Shown: positions 37,454 through 48,273, counted from the first letter of the stretch. The stretch: DNA of 64,000 bases from Lysobacter sp. Root916 (GCF_001429785.1 NZ_LMJF01000013.1:1-64000); one strand, 5' to 3'. The notes: generated by a model from the letters alone, not told the origin. Numbers and translations: made by a program.

Positions 37454-37596
37454 TGGTCCACCTCATGTGCCGAGAATGGCCAAAGGTTTTGCCGGAGCCG
37501 GAGTGCGGCTTCAGGAAAGTTGTCGGACAGTTATGCGAAATCGCAACGAGAGCAAAACCGAAGAACTTCCGAAAGCATGTTTCGCTTTTGGATCAA

Positions 37597-39936
37597 TTAC
37601 TTGAACCAACCCGGCACTTCGGTCTTCGGCGCGGGCAATAGGTCCATGTAACCGATATCAGCGCCATCCCACTCGACCAGGGCCACATAAACGGCGTCGC
37701 CGCGCGGGCTGACCGAGAAACCGTTGACCGCGGCGCGCCGGCTTTGGTCCAGGCACAGGGCCGGTGCCGTGGTCGTGTCTCCCAGGCCGATGCGACGCAG
37801 GCGGGCGGCGCAACTTTGCAGCTGTTCGAGGTAGCGGATCTGGCCGTCGCCGGCGACCGCCCACAGACGGTAGCGGTCGGAGATCGGCATTTCCGCGTTC
37901 AGCTCGCGCACGCTGCCTGCCGACAGGGCCAGGTCGGCCTGCCACAGGCCGCTGCGGGTGGGTCGGGTGAACAGCACGCGCTGGCCGACCGGGTCCAGCT
38001 GGACCTGGGACACGTCGTCGATCGTGGCCAGGGCCTTCATCGGGTTGTGGCGGCGGTCGAACAGGTGCAGGCGCAGATGGCCGTCGCCGGCCCCGGCCAG
38101 GACCAGGATCCGGTCCGGGTCGGGCAGGTACAGGGCCTGCACCGGTTCGGTCAGCGGCAGGTCCAGCTGCGAAACCCGGCCGCTGGACGGGACCACCTCG
38201 TGCACCACCGCCCGGCCGTCGCGGTCGCGGCCGCTGACCAGCACGCTGCGCGCGTCGGCCGACCAGTTGGAGACGTAACGGGTGGCCGGCTGCACGCCGG
38301 CGATCATGCGCAGCGATTCCGGCCGCTCCAGATCGGCCCACCATAGGCCGTTGCTGCCGGAGCGATCCGACACGAACACCATCTGGCGCGAGTCCGGCGC
38401 GATCGAAGGCAGCACGTCGCGCGCCGAAGACGCGAACAGCGGTTCAACCACGTGCACCAGGCCGCCGGAATGCTCCGGCACCATAACCCGGTACAGACCG
38501 AAATAGGGTTTGCGCTGCACGAACACCGCGGCCTCGCGGCTGCGCGCGGACACCGGGCTCTGGGCGTCGGCGATGCCGGTGTCGGTGATCCGGCCGCTGT
38601 CGAAGTCGAGCCGGTACATGCGCACGTCGCCGTCGGAGGCGCGACCGAACAACAGACCGCTGCCGTCGGGCAGCCAGTCCCAGCCGCGCACGTCGGCGCG
38701 CAGCTCGGTCAGGCGTTCGGCTTCCCCGCCCTCGGCCGGCACGCGCCAGAAATCGCCGAGCGGCGCATTGCGCACGAACGCGATCCAGCGTCCGTCCGGC
38801 GAGTAGCGCGGTGCGGTGTCGAGATCGTCGCGACCGCGGCGGTAGTTGAGCACGGTCCATTCACCGCTGGCCAGATCGAGCTGGCGCATGCCGGCCACGC
38901 CCAGCGCGGTGGGCATGCTGCCGAACACCAGGCCGTGGCTGTCGGGCGTCCAGTCGAAGCTGGGCGGGCTGCGGTGGTCGCAGGTGCCGACCTCGCGCTC
39001 GGCGCCGCCGTTGGCCGCGATCATCATGATCCGGCAGGCGACGCCCGGGTCCAGGCGCACGAACGCGATCCAACGCCCGTCCGGCGACCAGGCCGGCGCG
39101 CTGTCCTCGGCGTTGCCGCCGGGATGGCTGAGCACGCGCGGCTGGGTCTGGTCGGTGGTTTGGACCATGATCGCGGTCGCGCGCGCGCGCTCGGGGATGG
39201 CGACGTAGGCCACCATCGAGGCGTCCGGCGACAGCGTGGGCGCCAGTTCGAAACCCGGCATCGAGGTGATCAGGCGATAGGGGCGCTCGCTGGGCAGGGG
39301 CATCGCGCTATTGGCGCGCACCTCCTGCGGCGCCGGCGTGCGCAACATCGACCACAGCAGGATCGCGCCGACCAGCACCGACACCGCGACGATCGCGCCG
39401 ACGATCGAAGTCCAGGCGCCGCGCGCGCTGGGCGCGGCGACGACCGGGATGGCGGCCACCGTCTCGTCGCGCCGCGGCTCGGGAAACGCCGGATGTTCGG
39501 CGGTGGTGCGCGAAGGATCGACCAGCGCCGCATCCTGACGCGCGCGTTCGGCGCGCGCGGGCGCGTCCGATGCGGCGCCCAGCCAGACCACCGGCGTGAG
39601 CAGGCGATAGCCGTTCTTGGCGATGGTTTCGATGTAGCGCGGATTGCCGCGCTCGTCGTCGAAGGCCTTGCGCAGTTGGGTGATGGCCTGGGTGATGACG
39701 TCGTTGGTCGGCAGTGTGTCGGGCCAGACCTCGGTCAGCAAGGCATCGCGGCTCACGACCCGGCCCTGGTGCTCGACCAGGCTCAGCAGCACGCCCATGG
39801 CCTTGGGCGTGATCCGGCGCGCCCGCCGCGCGCCGGGCGCGAGAATCTCGCGCAGCGGCACGTCGACCAAGCAGTCGCCCACGCGCAGTCGCTCGGACGG
39901 CAGCGGCGGCGGCGATGGCTCGGGGGGTCGTGACAT
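37597..39936 (-). CDS. CadC-like regulator with TolB-like propeller
   Basis: A 779-residue membrane-bound regulator. Residues about 15-112 are an OmpR/PhoB-type winged helix (VLLSLVEHQGRVVSRDALLTEVWPDTLPTNDVITQAITQLRKAF, GNPRYIETIAKNGYRL), then a linker and one transmembrane helix (about 175-197, SIVGAIVAVSVLVGAILLWSML), then PD40/TolB-like repeats (APAWSPDGRWIAFVRLD, APRYSPDGRWIAFVRN, SIAPDSRQMVFVSD, WSADARSVLVSG, and others). The layout is that of CadC-type one-component regulators: propeller in the periplasm, winged helix in the cytoplasm. Such proteins are common in Lysobacteraceae; ligands are mostly unknown. It lies 143 bp from the AraC gene. Confidence 0.9.
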   Translation of the reverse strand: MSRPPEPSPPPLPSERLRVGDCLVDVPLREILAPGARRARRITPKAMGVLLSLVEHQGRVVSRDALLTEVWPDTLPTNDVITQAITQLRKAFDDERGNPRYIETIAKNGYRLLTPVVWLGAASDAPARAERARQDAALVDPSRTTAEHPAFPEPRRDETVAAIPVVAAPSARGAWTSIVGAIVAVSVLVGAILLWSMLRTPAPQEVRANSAMPLPSERPYRLITSMPGFELAPTLSPDASMVAYVAIPERARATAIMVQTTDQTQPRVLSHPGGNAEDSAPAWSPDGRWIAFVRLDPGVACRIMMIAANGGAEREVGTCDHRSPPSFDWTPDSHGLVFGSMPTALGVAGMRQLDLASGEWTVLNYRRGRDDLDTAPRYSPDGRWIAFVRNAPLGDFWRVPAEGGEAERLTELRADVRGWDWLPDGSGLLFGRASDGDVRMYRLDFDSGRITDTGIADAQSPVSARSREAAVFVQRKPYFGLYRVMVPEHSGGLVHVVEPLFASSARDVLPSIAPDSRQMVFVSDRSGSNGLWWADLERPESLRMIAGVQPATRYVSNWSADARSVLVSGRDRDGRAVVHEVVPSSGRVSQLDLPLTEPVQALYLPDPDRILVLAGAGDGHLRLHLFDRRHNPMKALATIDDVSQVQLDPVGQRVLFTRPTRSGLWQADLALSAGSVRELNAEMPISDRYRLWAVAGDGQIRYLEQLQSCAARLRRIGLGDTTTAPALCLDQSRRAAVNGFSVSPRGDAVYVALVEWDGADIGYMDLLPAPKTEVPGWFK

Positions 39937-40247
39937 GAATCCTGCAATGGTCGCGGCGGTCCGCTACGGCGTCATGTGCCTGAAGACGTGTAAGGCCAAC
40001 GGCCATACCCGGCACAACGCTGGGGCGCGAACGGGCTAACGCGCCTGAGGCCGCCATTCTAACGTCGCCGGGTACCTCCGCATTCATCGCGGGTGGCACA
40101 CAGGCCCTCTCTCGCCGACGTCCTACAGAACGTATCGTTCCACTTTCGCGTCGCGGCCTTCACGGGGCCGGGGCGCGATTTTTTTTCCGCGCCTTCGCTG
40201 CATGCGTGCTTAACGACGGGTCCGGCCGCGCCCGATCGGCGTCGGGC
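39937..40247. other. 311-bp gap without gene
   Basis: Spacer between the K+ channel-like and CadC-like genes (both minus). A GGCGCG-ATTTTTTTTC-CGCGCC dyad lies near 40168-40189; it is a poor intrinsic terminator, because the T-run is in the loop. Nothing else seen. Confidence 0.5.
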
Positions 40248-40934
40248 TCAACGACGCTCCTGGCGCAGGATGGTCAAGCCGATCAGACGCGACACCACCG
40301 CGGCGATGTAGCCCACGCCCGCGAACTGCTCCAGCATCACCAGCACGCGCGCGCCCGAGCCCAGCGGAATCACGTCGCCCAGACCGACCGCGGAAAGATT
40401 GGTGAAGCTCAGGAACAACAGTTCGATCCAGGTCCGCGGCTCGCCCGGGCGCTCGGCGCCGACGAAACTGCCGGGGTACCAGGCCTGGCAGACCAGGAAG
40501 GCGTAGGCGAATCCCCAGGCCAGCAAGGTGAAGGTCGCGCCCGCCGCGAACAGCTCGTCGGCGGTGACCCGGTGGTCGCTCATCATGTAGGCGATCAGGC
40601 TGCCGGCGGCGTAGAAGTACAACAGCGCCTCCAGCGCCGACGAGGCCACCAGCAGCAGGTCGCTGCTTATCAGCACCGACAGGATCGACAGCGCGAACGC
40701 CGGCACCGCCAGCAGCCACGCGATCCACTTGACCGCCGGGCTGCGGTCCACCACCCACACCGCCAGGGTCAGCACCAGCACGCCGAACGCGCCGAACACG
40801 ACCCGCCCGCCGCCGGAGGGCTCGAACAGCGGATAGGCCAGCATGCTCAGCAGCTGCGCGGCCAGCAGAAACGCCGACGGATGCCGGCGCGCGATGGCGC
40901 GCCATTTCAAGGAGGCGTAGTTGCGGTCGCTCAT
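40248..40934 (-). CDS. Potassium channel-like membrane protein
   Basis: A 228-residue protein with about five or six hydrophobic helices and one pore loop: WIELLFLSFTNLSAVGLGDVIPLG, followed by a last helix (VLVMLEQFAGVGYIAAVVSRLIGLTI). The pore matches the K+ channel ion-channel family, with GLGD where most have GYGD; GLG occurs in some two-pore channels, so conduction may remain. There is no arginine-rich S4, so voltage gating is not indicated. The ATG at 40934 (MSDRNYASLK) is preferred; the upstream frame is proline/arginine-rich and non-conserved-looking. It is divergent from the YajG-like lipoprotein gene. Confidence 0.82.
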   Translation of the reverse strand: MSDRNYASLKWRAIARRHPSAFLLAAQLLSMLAYPLFEPSGGGRVVFGAFGVLVLTLAVWVVDRSPAVKWIAWLLAVPAFALSILSVLISSDLLLVASSALEALLYFYAAGSLIAYMMSDHRVTADELFAAGATFTLLAWGFAYAFLVCQAWYPGSFVGAERPGEPRTWIELLFLSFTNLSAVGLGDVIPLGSGARVLVMLEQFAGVGYIAAVVSRLIGLTILRQERR

Positions 40935-41299
40935 GCGGCGGAGTGTGCAGGACTTGGCGGGCGGCGCACAGGGGGCGGGGATCGGGTCGCGGCGGTGCCG
41001 AAGCGTCGGTCTGAGGCCGCCCTCGGGTAGCGCCGCAAGAGTCGACTCGAAAGGCCGGGATATCGAATTCTTTCGAAATCCAAGACACGGACCGCTGCGA
41101 CGCCCCCTCTCCAGCAACTGCACCGCACCGCGACGGGCGGCAATGCCTGCGCTCAACGCAGTCCGCAACCACCGGCGCTGCGCCCGCGTGCACGCGCCGA
41201 ATCGGTTCGTCGCACCGCGCTTGTACGGGCCATCAGCGTCCCCGAGAATCTACCGCCGCCCGACGCGGGCGGTCGTATGAAACCAGGGGGAACACCGAA
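40935..41299. other. Divergent intergenic region, 365 bp
   Basis: Between the minus-strand channel gene and the plus-strand YajG-like gene. A CCGCCC-GACGC-GGGCGG hairpin lies near 41253-41269, shortly before the YajG-like ribosome site. No promoter is convincing and no gene is seen. Confidence 0.5.
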
Positions 41300-41869
41300 A
41301 TGTCGTTATTCAGGACTGCGATCGTAGCGATCGCGGCAGTCGTGCTGTCTGGCTGCGCCTTTCAGAAACAAGCCGTCCGCATCGAACCCAAGGTCGACGC
41401 GCCGCAAAGCACGATCGGCTCCGGCAAGCTGACCATGGTCAATGTCGCAGACGAGCGTCCGCGCTCGACGCTGGGAACACGCGGCGTGTCCGGTATCGGC
41501 GAACAGCTGACCGTGGACGGCGATCTGCCCAAGATCCTCGAAGCGTCCATCGTGCAGGGCCTGCAGAAGCAGGGCTTCGCCACCAATGGCCCGCTCGAGA
41601 ACCAACTGCGCGTGGAAATCCGCAACCTCGACTACGTGCTCAACTCCGGGTTCTGGGCAGGTAAGCTCAACATCGAGTTCCTGCTCAAGGGCATCTGCAT
41701 CAAGGGCAATGCGCGTCCCTACGAGCAGATGTACCGCGGCGAGTACCGCAAGAACGTACAGATAGTGCAGGGCGCAAAGTCCAACAACCTGTTCGTCAAC
41801 GACGTCGTCTCGCAAGCGATCAACAGCTTGCTGAAAGACGAAAAGCTGATGCGCTGCCTGGCCGAATAA
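41300..41869 (+). CDS. YajG-like lipoprotein
   Basis: A 189-residue lipoprotein. Signal sequence with lipobox VVLSGC at residues 14-19. The mature part (LTMVNVADERPRSTLGTRG, ILEASIVQGLQKQGFA, LRVEIRNLDYVLNSGFW, ANNLFVNDVVSQAINSLLKDEKL) matches the YajG family of outer-membrane lipoproteins of unknown role. GGGGGAA precedes the ATG. It converges with thiC across two hairpins. Confidence 0.85.
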   Translation: MSLFRTAIVAIAAVVLSGCAFQKQAVRIEPKVDAPQSTIGSGKLTMVNVADERPRSTLGTRGVSGIGEQLTVDGDLPKILEASIVQGLQKQGFATNGPLENQLRVEIRNLDYVLNSGFWAGKLNIEFLLKGICIKGNARPYEQMYRGEYRKNVQIVQGAKSNNLFVNDVVSQAINSLLKDEKLMRCLAE

Positions 41870-41892
41870 GGCCGGCTCGCCCCAGGTGACGG

Positions 41893-41951
41893 GTGGAGGC
41901 GGACATCGCCGCCTCCACTCGACCGCGTCGCGCCCCGGGCCACCCGGGGCG
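41893..41951. terminator. Two hairpins between convergent yajG-like and thiC genes
   Basis: GTGGAGGCGG pairs with CCGCCTCCAC (41893-41918, 10-bp stem) and CGCCCCGGG pairs with CCCGGGGCG (41931-41951, 9-bp stem). Neither has a T tract, but the location between converging genes favours a terminator role. Confidence 0.55.
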
Positions 41952-41956
41952 ACGGC

Positions 41957-44030
<2,074 letters not shown>

Positions 44031-44180
44031 CGCATTAGACATGGAAATTCGGGTCGGCGCCAATCCGCACCCAGGCTGGCACGGGCGGATTCCGGCGGGC
44101 GCGTCCGCCGCGCGCGCCGGGCCTGTGCGCGCTGGCGTCCGCGCATTGCCTGCGGTGGCCGCGCAGGCTAGCGTGTGACG

Positions 44181-44855
44181 ATGCCCAGCCACCCCAGTCA
44201 GCTTTCCTCGCCTCGTATCGCCGTAGGCCCTGCCGGATGGGCGGCAGCGCTCCTCCTGGCCCTGTCGGCCTGCGCCGCGCCCGCGCCCAAGCCCGCGCCA
44301 GCGACGCCGAATGCCGCTGCCGCGCCGAACCCGGCCGATCCGCTGCAGCGCCTGCGCCCGCTGTGCGGCAAGGCCTACGCCGGCCGCGTCGTGGTCGACA
44401 CGCCCAAGAGCGCGGACGATCCCTTCGCCGGCAAGCCGCTGATCATGCATGTACGCAATTGCGGCCTGACCGAGATCCGCGTGCCCTTTCATGTCGGCGA
44501 GGACCGTTCGCGCACCTGGGTATTCAGCGCGCGCGACGGCCGGCTGCGGCTCAAGCACGATCATCGCCACGCAGATGGCAGCCCCGATGCGCTCACCCAG
44601 TACGGCGGCGATCAGCGTGCGCCCGGCGTGCAGCGCCCGGGCGAGATCGCCGGCCGCTACGAATTTCCGGCCGACGCCTACAGCCAGGACATGTTCCGCA
44701 AACTGGGCCGCGAGGTCTCGGTGCCGAACGTGTGGGCGGTCGAGATCGACGCGCAGCGCTTCGTCTACGAACTCGCGCGCCCCGGGCGTTTGTTCCGGGT
44801 CGAATTCGACCTCAGCCAGCCGATCGCCCCGCCTCCGCCGCCATGGGGCGGCTGA
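44181..44855 (+). CDS. Lipoprotein of unknown function, paralog A
   Basis: A 224-residue lipoprotein. ATG at 44181 is used instead of the GTG two codons earlier. Lipobox LLALSAC at about residues 22-28, then an Ala/Pro linker. The core has CGKAYAGRVVVDTPKSADDPF, MHVRNCGLTEIRVPFHVGEDRSRTWV, LRLKHDHRHADGSPD, QYGGD, and a close YELARPGRLFRVEFDLSQPIAPPPPPWGG. The same blocks recur in the lipoprotein at 47256, so the two are paralogs. I do not recognise the family. The next gene (44911) follows by 55 bp on the same strand. Confidence 0.8.
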   Translation: MPSHPSQLSSPRIAVGPAGWAAALLLALSACAAPAPKPAPATPNAAAAPNPADPLQRLRPLCGKAYAGRVVVDTPKSADDPFAGKPLIMHVRNCGLTEIRVPFHVGEDRSRTWVFSARDGRLRLKHDHRHADGSPDALTQYGGDQRAPGVQRPGEIAGRYEFPADAYSQDMFRKLGREVSVPNVWAVEIDAQRFVYELARPGRLFRVEFDLSQPIAPPPPPWGG

Positions 44856-44910
44856 GCGGGATCGCGTCGCCGTCTTGGCTATTAATCACCGCTGATCGAG
44901 GACATCCCGA

Positions 44911-45579
44911 ATGCGAAAACTGATTGTTGCCGTCGTGGTCTTGTCGGCTGTCGCCACCGCGTTTTGGTTCGTCGGTCGGCGGGCACCGGAGGGAGCGGTC
45001 AATGCGCCCATTGCGCACGATGCCTCGGACGCGCCGGAAACGCGGACGGACGGAAGCGAGGCGAGCGCCTATTCCGAGCCGTCGGACGCGCGGCAGACGT
45101 CGCCCTATCCCGCTCAGCGTTCCGCTGGAAACGACCATGCCAACGGCGCGCAGGCCTTGCCGCCGATAGAGGCCGCATTGCTGACCCAGGACATGGTCAA
45201 CGACAACGCGCAAGCCGCATTGGGCGCCAAGAATTTCGACGATTTCATCGTATCGCTGCAGGCGGGGAACACCGCGGAGGCGAGCGAGCGCAGTGCCGCC
45301 TACCGCATGGAGATCGAAGCGTCGCTACAACGCCACCCCGAGCTGGACCCCCTGGGCCGTTTCGCCTGTGGCCTCAGATTCTGCGCGGGCTTGATCAACG
45401 TCGGCAAGGAGGGCAAAGCGTTCAATGCATGGACCCGCGAGTTCCGCGAGCAGACGACCCTGCCCATGCCCGTCTTTTCCCATCGCCTGATCCGCTTACC
45501 CGACGGCTCGTCCGAGGCGCGCTTCCTGTTTACCACCAGCGGCAATGGCGGAGTCGTCTCATCCGGCAAGCCCCGATAA
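44911..45579 (+). CDS. Membrane-anchored or secreted protein of unknown function
   Basis: A 222-residue protein with one N-terminal hydrophobic segment (MRKLIVAVVVLSAVATAFWFVG), a low-complexity acidic/Ser-rich linker up to about residue 85, and a C-terminal domain with FACGLRFCAGLINVG (a CxxxxxC pair) and LPMPVFSHRLIRLPDGSSEARFLFTTS. Family unknown. Its gene lies between lipoprotein paralog A and a hairpin shared with the convergent beta-lytic protease gene. Confidence 0.75.
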   Translation: MRKLIVAVVVLSAVATAFWFVGRRAPEGAVNAPIAHDASDAPETRTDGSEASAYSEPSDARQTSPYPAQRSAGNDHANGAQALPPIEAALLTQDMVNDNAQAALGAKNFDDFIVSLQAGNTAEASERSAAYRMEIEASLQRHPELDPLGRFACGLRFCAGLINVGKEGKAFNAWTREFREQTTLPMPVFSHRLIRLPDGSSEARFLFTTSGNGGVVSSGKPR

Positions 45580-45614
45580 GGCGTCCACGCGCGAGCGCTC
45601 CGCTAGCGCGGCGA

Positions 45615-45641
45615 CGTCCGGCCGGATTCGCCGGCCGGACG
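45615..45641. terminator. Hairpin between convergent unknown gene and beta-lytic protease
   Basis: CGTCCGGCCGG pairs perfectly with CCGGCCGGACG (11-bp stem, ATTCG loop), 36 bp past the 44911 gene stop codon and 42 bp past the protease stop codon on the other strand. No T tract. Confidence 0.65.
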
Positions 45642-45682
45642 CGCCACGGGGAAAACCACGGGCGCCGGCGCGCCCGCGTGCA

Positions 45683-46837
45683 TCACGGGTTGGTGAAGTA
45701 GCCCGAGCAGTACTTGGTTCCGTTCTTGGTCAGATAGAAGCGATTGCAGTTGGTGTCGTAGCTGCTGCCGGTCGCGGTGATCAGGAAGCCCGACAGATAC
45801 ACCTGGTTGAGGTGGTAGTGGCTGCCGTTGGACTTGAGCGACCAATGCTCGTGCGGGCCGGTGGAGGAGCCTCCGTTGCACAGCGCCTGGCTCTGGGTGT
45901 TGGCCGGATTGGCGATGCGGGTATTGGCCGCGACGCTGGCGCCGGTGGCGTACTGGATGTTCATCAGGTGGTAGTAGGTGGTCGACCAGCCGCCGCTATG
46001 CACGACTTCGGCGAAACACGACGAGTGGCGCTTGAACGAGCCCGCCGCCGACGAGGACACCCAGGTATTGCTCTGGTTGCTGCCCCAGCCGCCGCCGATC
46101 GACATGTCCAGCGACGACATCGGGTAGTTGCCCGAGCCGGTGTTGGTATGCGCGCCGCCGACATGCCAACGCTGCCCGCGCGGGAACGGGAACTGCAGGA
46201 AGCCGTTCGCCGGCCCCGCCAGGGCGCCCACGTCCGGACCGGCCTGCGCCGCGAAGCGCGGCGACGGCGTCGCCGCCTTGCGGGTCTCGTTGAACAGGCC
46301 GGCGTAGACCTGCTGGAACTCGCCGTCGCCGCTCAGCGCCGCGCTGGCCGGGCTGGCGCCCGCACGCGCGAACAAGGTCTGTAACGGATTGACGCGTGCC
46401 AACGACACCGGCCCCTTCGCGTCGGCGGCGTCCTGCGCGTACAGCGCCTCGCGCAGCGCCACCGCCACTTCGCGGGTTTGCGCGCTGAAGTCGCGGCTCT
46501 GGGCGAGCTTGCCGAACGGCCGGCTCATGCCGTCGGCCGCCGCGCGCCGGCGCGTGACCACGCCGCTTTGCTGCTCCATCAATGCGATCAGCACCTTCGG
46601 GCTGATGCCGCTGTAGCCGGCCCAGTGCGAGATCGTCTCGCCGTAACGCGACAGATGCGGTGCGCGCTTGGCCAGGTAGGCGTCGATGTCGAAGTCGAAC
46701 ATCTCGTCGTAGCTGTAGATCAGATCCCGCCCGGCCAGCCCGCCGCCGGCCGGTTCCGCCGCCGTGGCCGCTCCGCTGATCGCCAGCGCCATGCAGCACG
46801 CCAGCAGCGTCTTTCTTGCCTTGGATATGTCCTTCAT
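45683..46837 (-). CDS. Beta-lytic metalloendopeptidase precursor (M23)
   Basis: A 384-residue secreted zinc peptidase that cuts peptidoglycan cross-bridges. Signal peptide about 1-26 (SGAATAAEP), then a propeptide to about residue 208, then mature enzyme: NGFLQFPFPRGQRWHVGGAHTN with His230, GNYPMSSLDMS with Asp244, SCFAEVVHSGGWSTTYYHLMN with His290, and TGPHEHWSLK with His329/His331. It closely follows, from memory, the beta-lytic protease of Lysobacter/Achromobacter lyticus, cysteines included. AAGGAG precedes the ATG. It lies between two paralogous lipoprotein genes and likely serves predatory lysis of other bacteria. Confidence 0.96.
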   Translation of the reverse strand: MKDISKARKTLLACCMALAISGAATAAEPAGGGLAGRDLIYSYDEMFDFDIDAYLAKRAPHLSRYGETISHWAGYSGISPKVLIALMEQQSGVVTRRRAAADGMSRPFGKLAQSRDFSAQTREVAVALREALYAQDAADAKGPVSLARVNPLQTLFARAGASPASAALSGDGEFQQVYAGLFNETRKAATPSPRFAAQAGPDVGALAGPANGFLQFPFPRGQRWHVGGAHTNTGSGNYPMSSLDMSIGGGWGSNQSNTWVSSSAAGSFKRHSSCFAEVVHSGGWSTTYYHLMNIQYATGASVAANTRIANPANTQSQALCNGGSSTGPHEHWSLKSNGSHYHLNQVYLSGFLITATGSSYDTNCNRFYLTKNGTKYCSGYFTNP

Positions 46838-47255
46838 TGCCTTGCTCCTTGAATGAACGAATGGGCGAACTGCGTGCGCCTGCCCCAGCCGTCGGGCCCG
46901 GCGCCGAGCCGTAACGTCCGGCTAAACGTCCCGCCACTCCACTGGCATCCGTCGCCCTTGAGGAATGCGCAGCAAAAAAACTCTCGCGCGCATGGCCCGC
47001 GCTGTCGTGAGACGCAGGCCCGTTCATTTAGTTTCAAATGAGACCAATTCTCCAATTCTGTTATTACATTCCGACATGAGCCATTCCGCCGGGCCGGCGC
47101 CGCCCGGATCGGCGATCGAAAGCCCGGACGCCCCCCGCTTCCGTATTCACATCGCGCGCCTCGGATGTGCGTTAGAAGCGTATTGGTTGCACCTATCGGC
47201 ACGGCTGCACCGCGTGCCACGATGACGTCATCACCTCGACGCACGCTCCGGCCGC
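46838..47255. other. 418-bp divergent regulatory gap
   Basis: Between the minus-strand beta-lytic protease start and the plus-strand lipoprotein start. Positions about 47025-47080 are markedly AT-rich (GTTTCAAATGAGACCAATTC and on), a probable promoter zone for one or both genes, but I cannot define hexamers with confidence. No credible gene. Confidence 0.5.
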
Positions 47256-47948
47256 ATGAACCCACCTTCGCCGCGCCTGATCGCCCTGTTTTGCGTCGTG
47301 CTGGCAACCAGCGCCTGCTCCCTATGGCCGTTCCGCGGCGAGCCGGCGCCCGAACCGGTCGCCGACGACGCTCACGAACTGTTTCGACGCCTGTCCGCCC
47401 TGTGCGGCAAGGCCTACCTGGGGCGCGTGGTCGCCGACATCCCCGAGAACGCGGCCGATCCCTATTCCGGCCGCGCCCTGGTGATGCACGTGCGCGAATG
47501 CGACAAGCAGGAGATCCGCATCCCCTTTCACGTCGGCAGCGACCGCTCGCGCACCTGGGTGCTGAGCCCGCGCGGGCACCAGCTGCGGCTCAAGCACGAC
47601 CACCGCCACGCCGACGGCGCCGCCGATCCTCTGTCGCACTACGGCGGCGACAGCGCGCAGATCGCGATCTCGGCCGACAGCGCCGAAGCGCAATTCCCGG
47701 CGGATGCCGATTCGCGTTCGCTGTTCCGGCGCATGGGCCGGCCTGAGGCCGCGCAGAACGTATGGACGATCGAACTCGATAGCGGCCGCCGCTTCGTCTA
47801 CAAGCTGGCGCGCCCCGGGCGTCTGTTCCGGGTCGAGTTCGACCTGACCCGGCCGATCGCGACCCCGCCGCCGCCCTGGGGAGCGAGCGATCCGCCGCCC
47901 GCGCCGGCCAAGCCCAAGCGCGCGCCGCGCGCGAAGAAGCCGCGCTGA
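47256..47948 (+). CDS. Lipoprotein of unknown function, paralog B
   Basis: A 230-residue lipoprotein (signal MNPPSPRLIALFCVVLATSAC with lipobox at Cys21). The core repeats paralog A: CGKAYLGRVVADIPENAADPY, MHVRECDKQEIRIPFHVGSDRSRTWV, LRLKHDHRHADG, YGGD and YKLARPGRLFRVEFDLTRPIATPPPPWG. It differs by a basic tail (about 218-230, KPKRAPRAKKPR). Upstream of the thr operon on the same strand; the stop lies 105 bp before the thrL start, so this gene may share a transcript boundary with it. Confidence 0.8.
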   Translation: MNPPSPRLIALFCVVLATSACSLWPFRGEPAPEPVADDAHELFRRLSALCGKAYLGRVVADIPENAADPYSGRALVMHVRECDKQEIRIPFHVGSDRSRTWVLSPRGHQLRLKHDHRHADGAADPLSHYGGDSAQIAISADSAEAQFPADADSRSLFRRMGRPEAAQNVWTIELDSGRRFVYKLARPGRLFRVEFDLTRPIATPPPPWGASDPPPAPAKPKRAPRAKKPR

Positions 47949-48017
47949 TCCTCGCGCGCGCGCCAGGTCCGCCGCGCCCGGCGAACGCCTGCGGAGCGTG
48001 ACGGCGATCCGCGCCGC

Positions 48018-48046
48018 TTGACGCACCGCACAAACCTCGGTTATTG
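48018..48046 (+). promoter_or_regulatory. Candidate sigma70 promoter for the thr leader
   Basis: TTGACG (48018-48023), a 17-bp spacer, and TTATTG (48041-48046). Transcription would start around 48053-48054, i.e. at the leader peptide ATG. Confidence 0.5.
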
Positions 48047-48053
48047 CTGTCGC

Positions 48054-48185
48054 ATGCACCCCGCCCTCGCCACCGCCCGCATCGCCGCCCAGCCGCAAGG
48101 CCGGGGCGCGGCCGCGCGAGCGCTGACGATTACCACCACCGGTACCACCACTACCCCAGTGGTGCGGACGGGCGTGTCCAACTGA
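48054..48185 (+). CDS. thrL: thr operon leader peptide
   Basis: A 43-residue peptide ending ALTITTTGTTTTPVVRTGVSN, with eight threonine and two isoleucine codons in a row or nearly so (residues 25-34), like E. coli ThrL in character. It lies 88 bp before thrA. Ribosome stalling on the Thr run under starvation would alter downstream pairing: arms 48162-48177 and 48191-48206 can pair, and overlap an alternative stem 48201-48221. The latter lacks a T tract, so whether it stops transcription or occludes translation is unclear. The start coincides with the predicted transcription start. Confidence 0.85.
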   Translation: MHPALATARIAAQPQGRGAAARALTITTTGTTTTPVVRTGVSN

Positions 48186-48221
48186 TCCAAACACGCCGCT
48201 CCGCACCCGATCCGGGTGCGG
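48162..48221 (+). promoter_or_regulatory. thr attenuator: mutually exclusive hairpins
   Basis: GTGCGGACGGGCGTGT (48162-48177) pairs with ACACGCCGCTCCGCAC (48191-48206) at 14 of 16 positions. CCGCACCC (48201-48208) pairs with GGGTGCGG (48214-48221). Both use 48201-48206, so only one can form: the antiterminator/terminator logic of amino-acid attenuators, fed by the Thr-rich leader immediately upstream. Confidence 0.75.
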
Positions 48222-48273
48222 CCTGCCGGCCACACCCAAGTCGCGACGCGGAGCCCCAAACGGAGCTCTCGCC

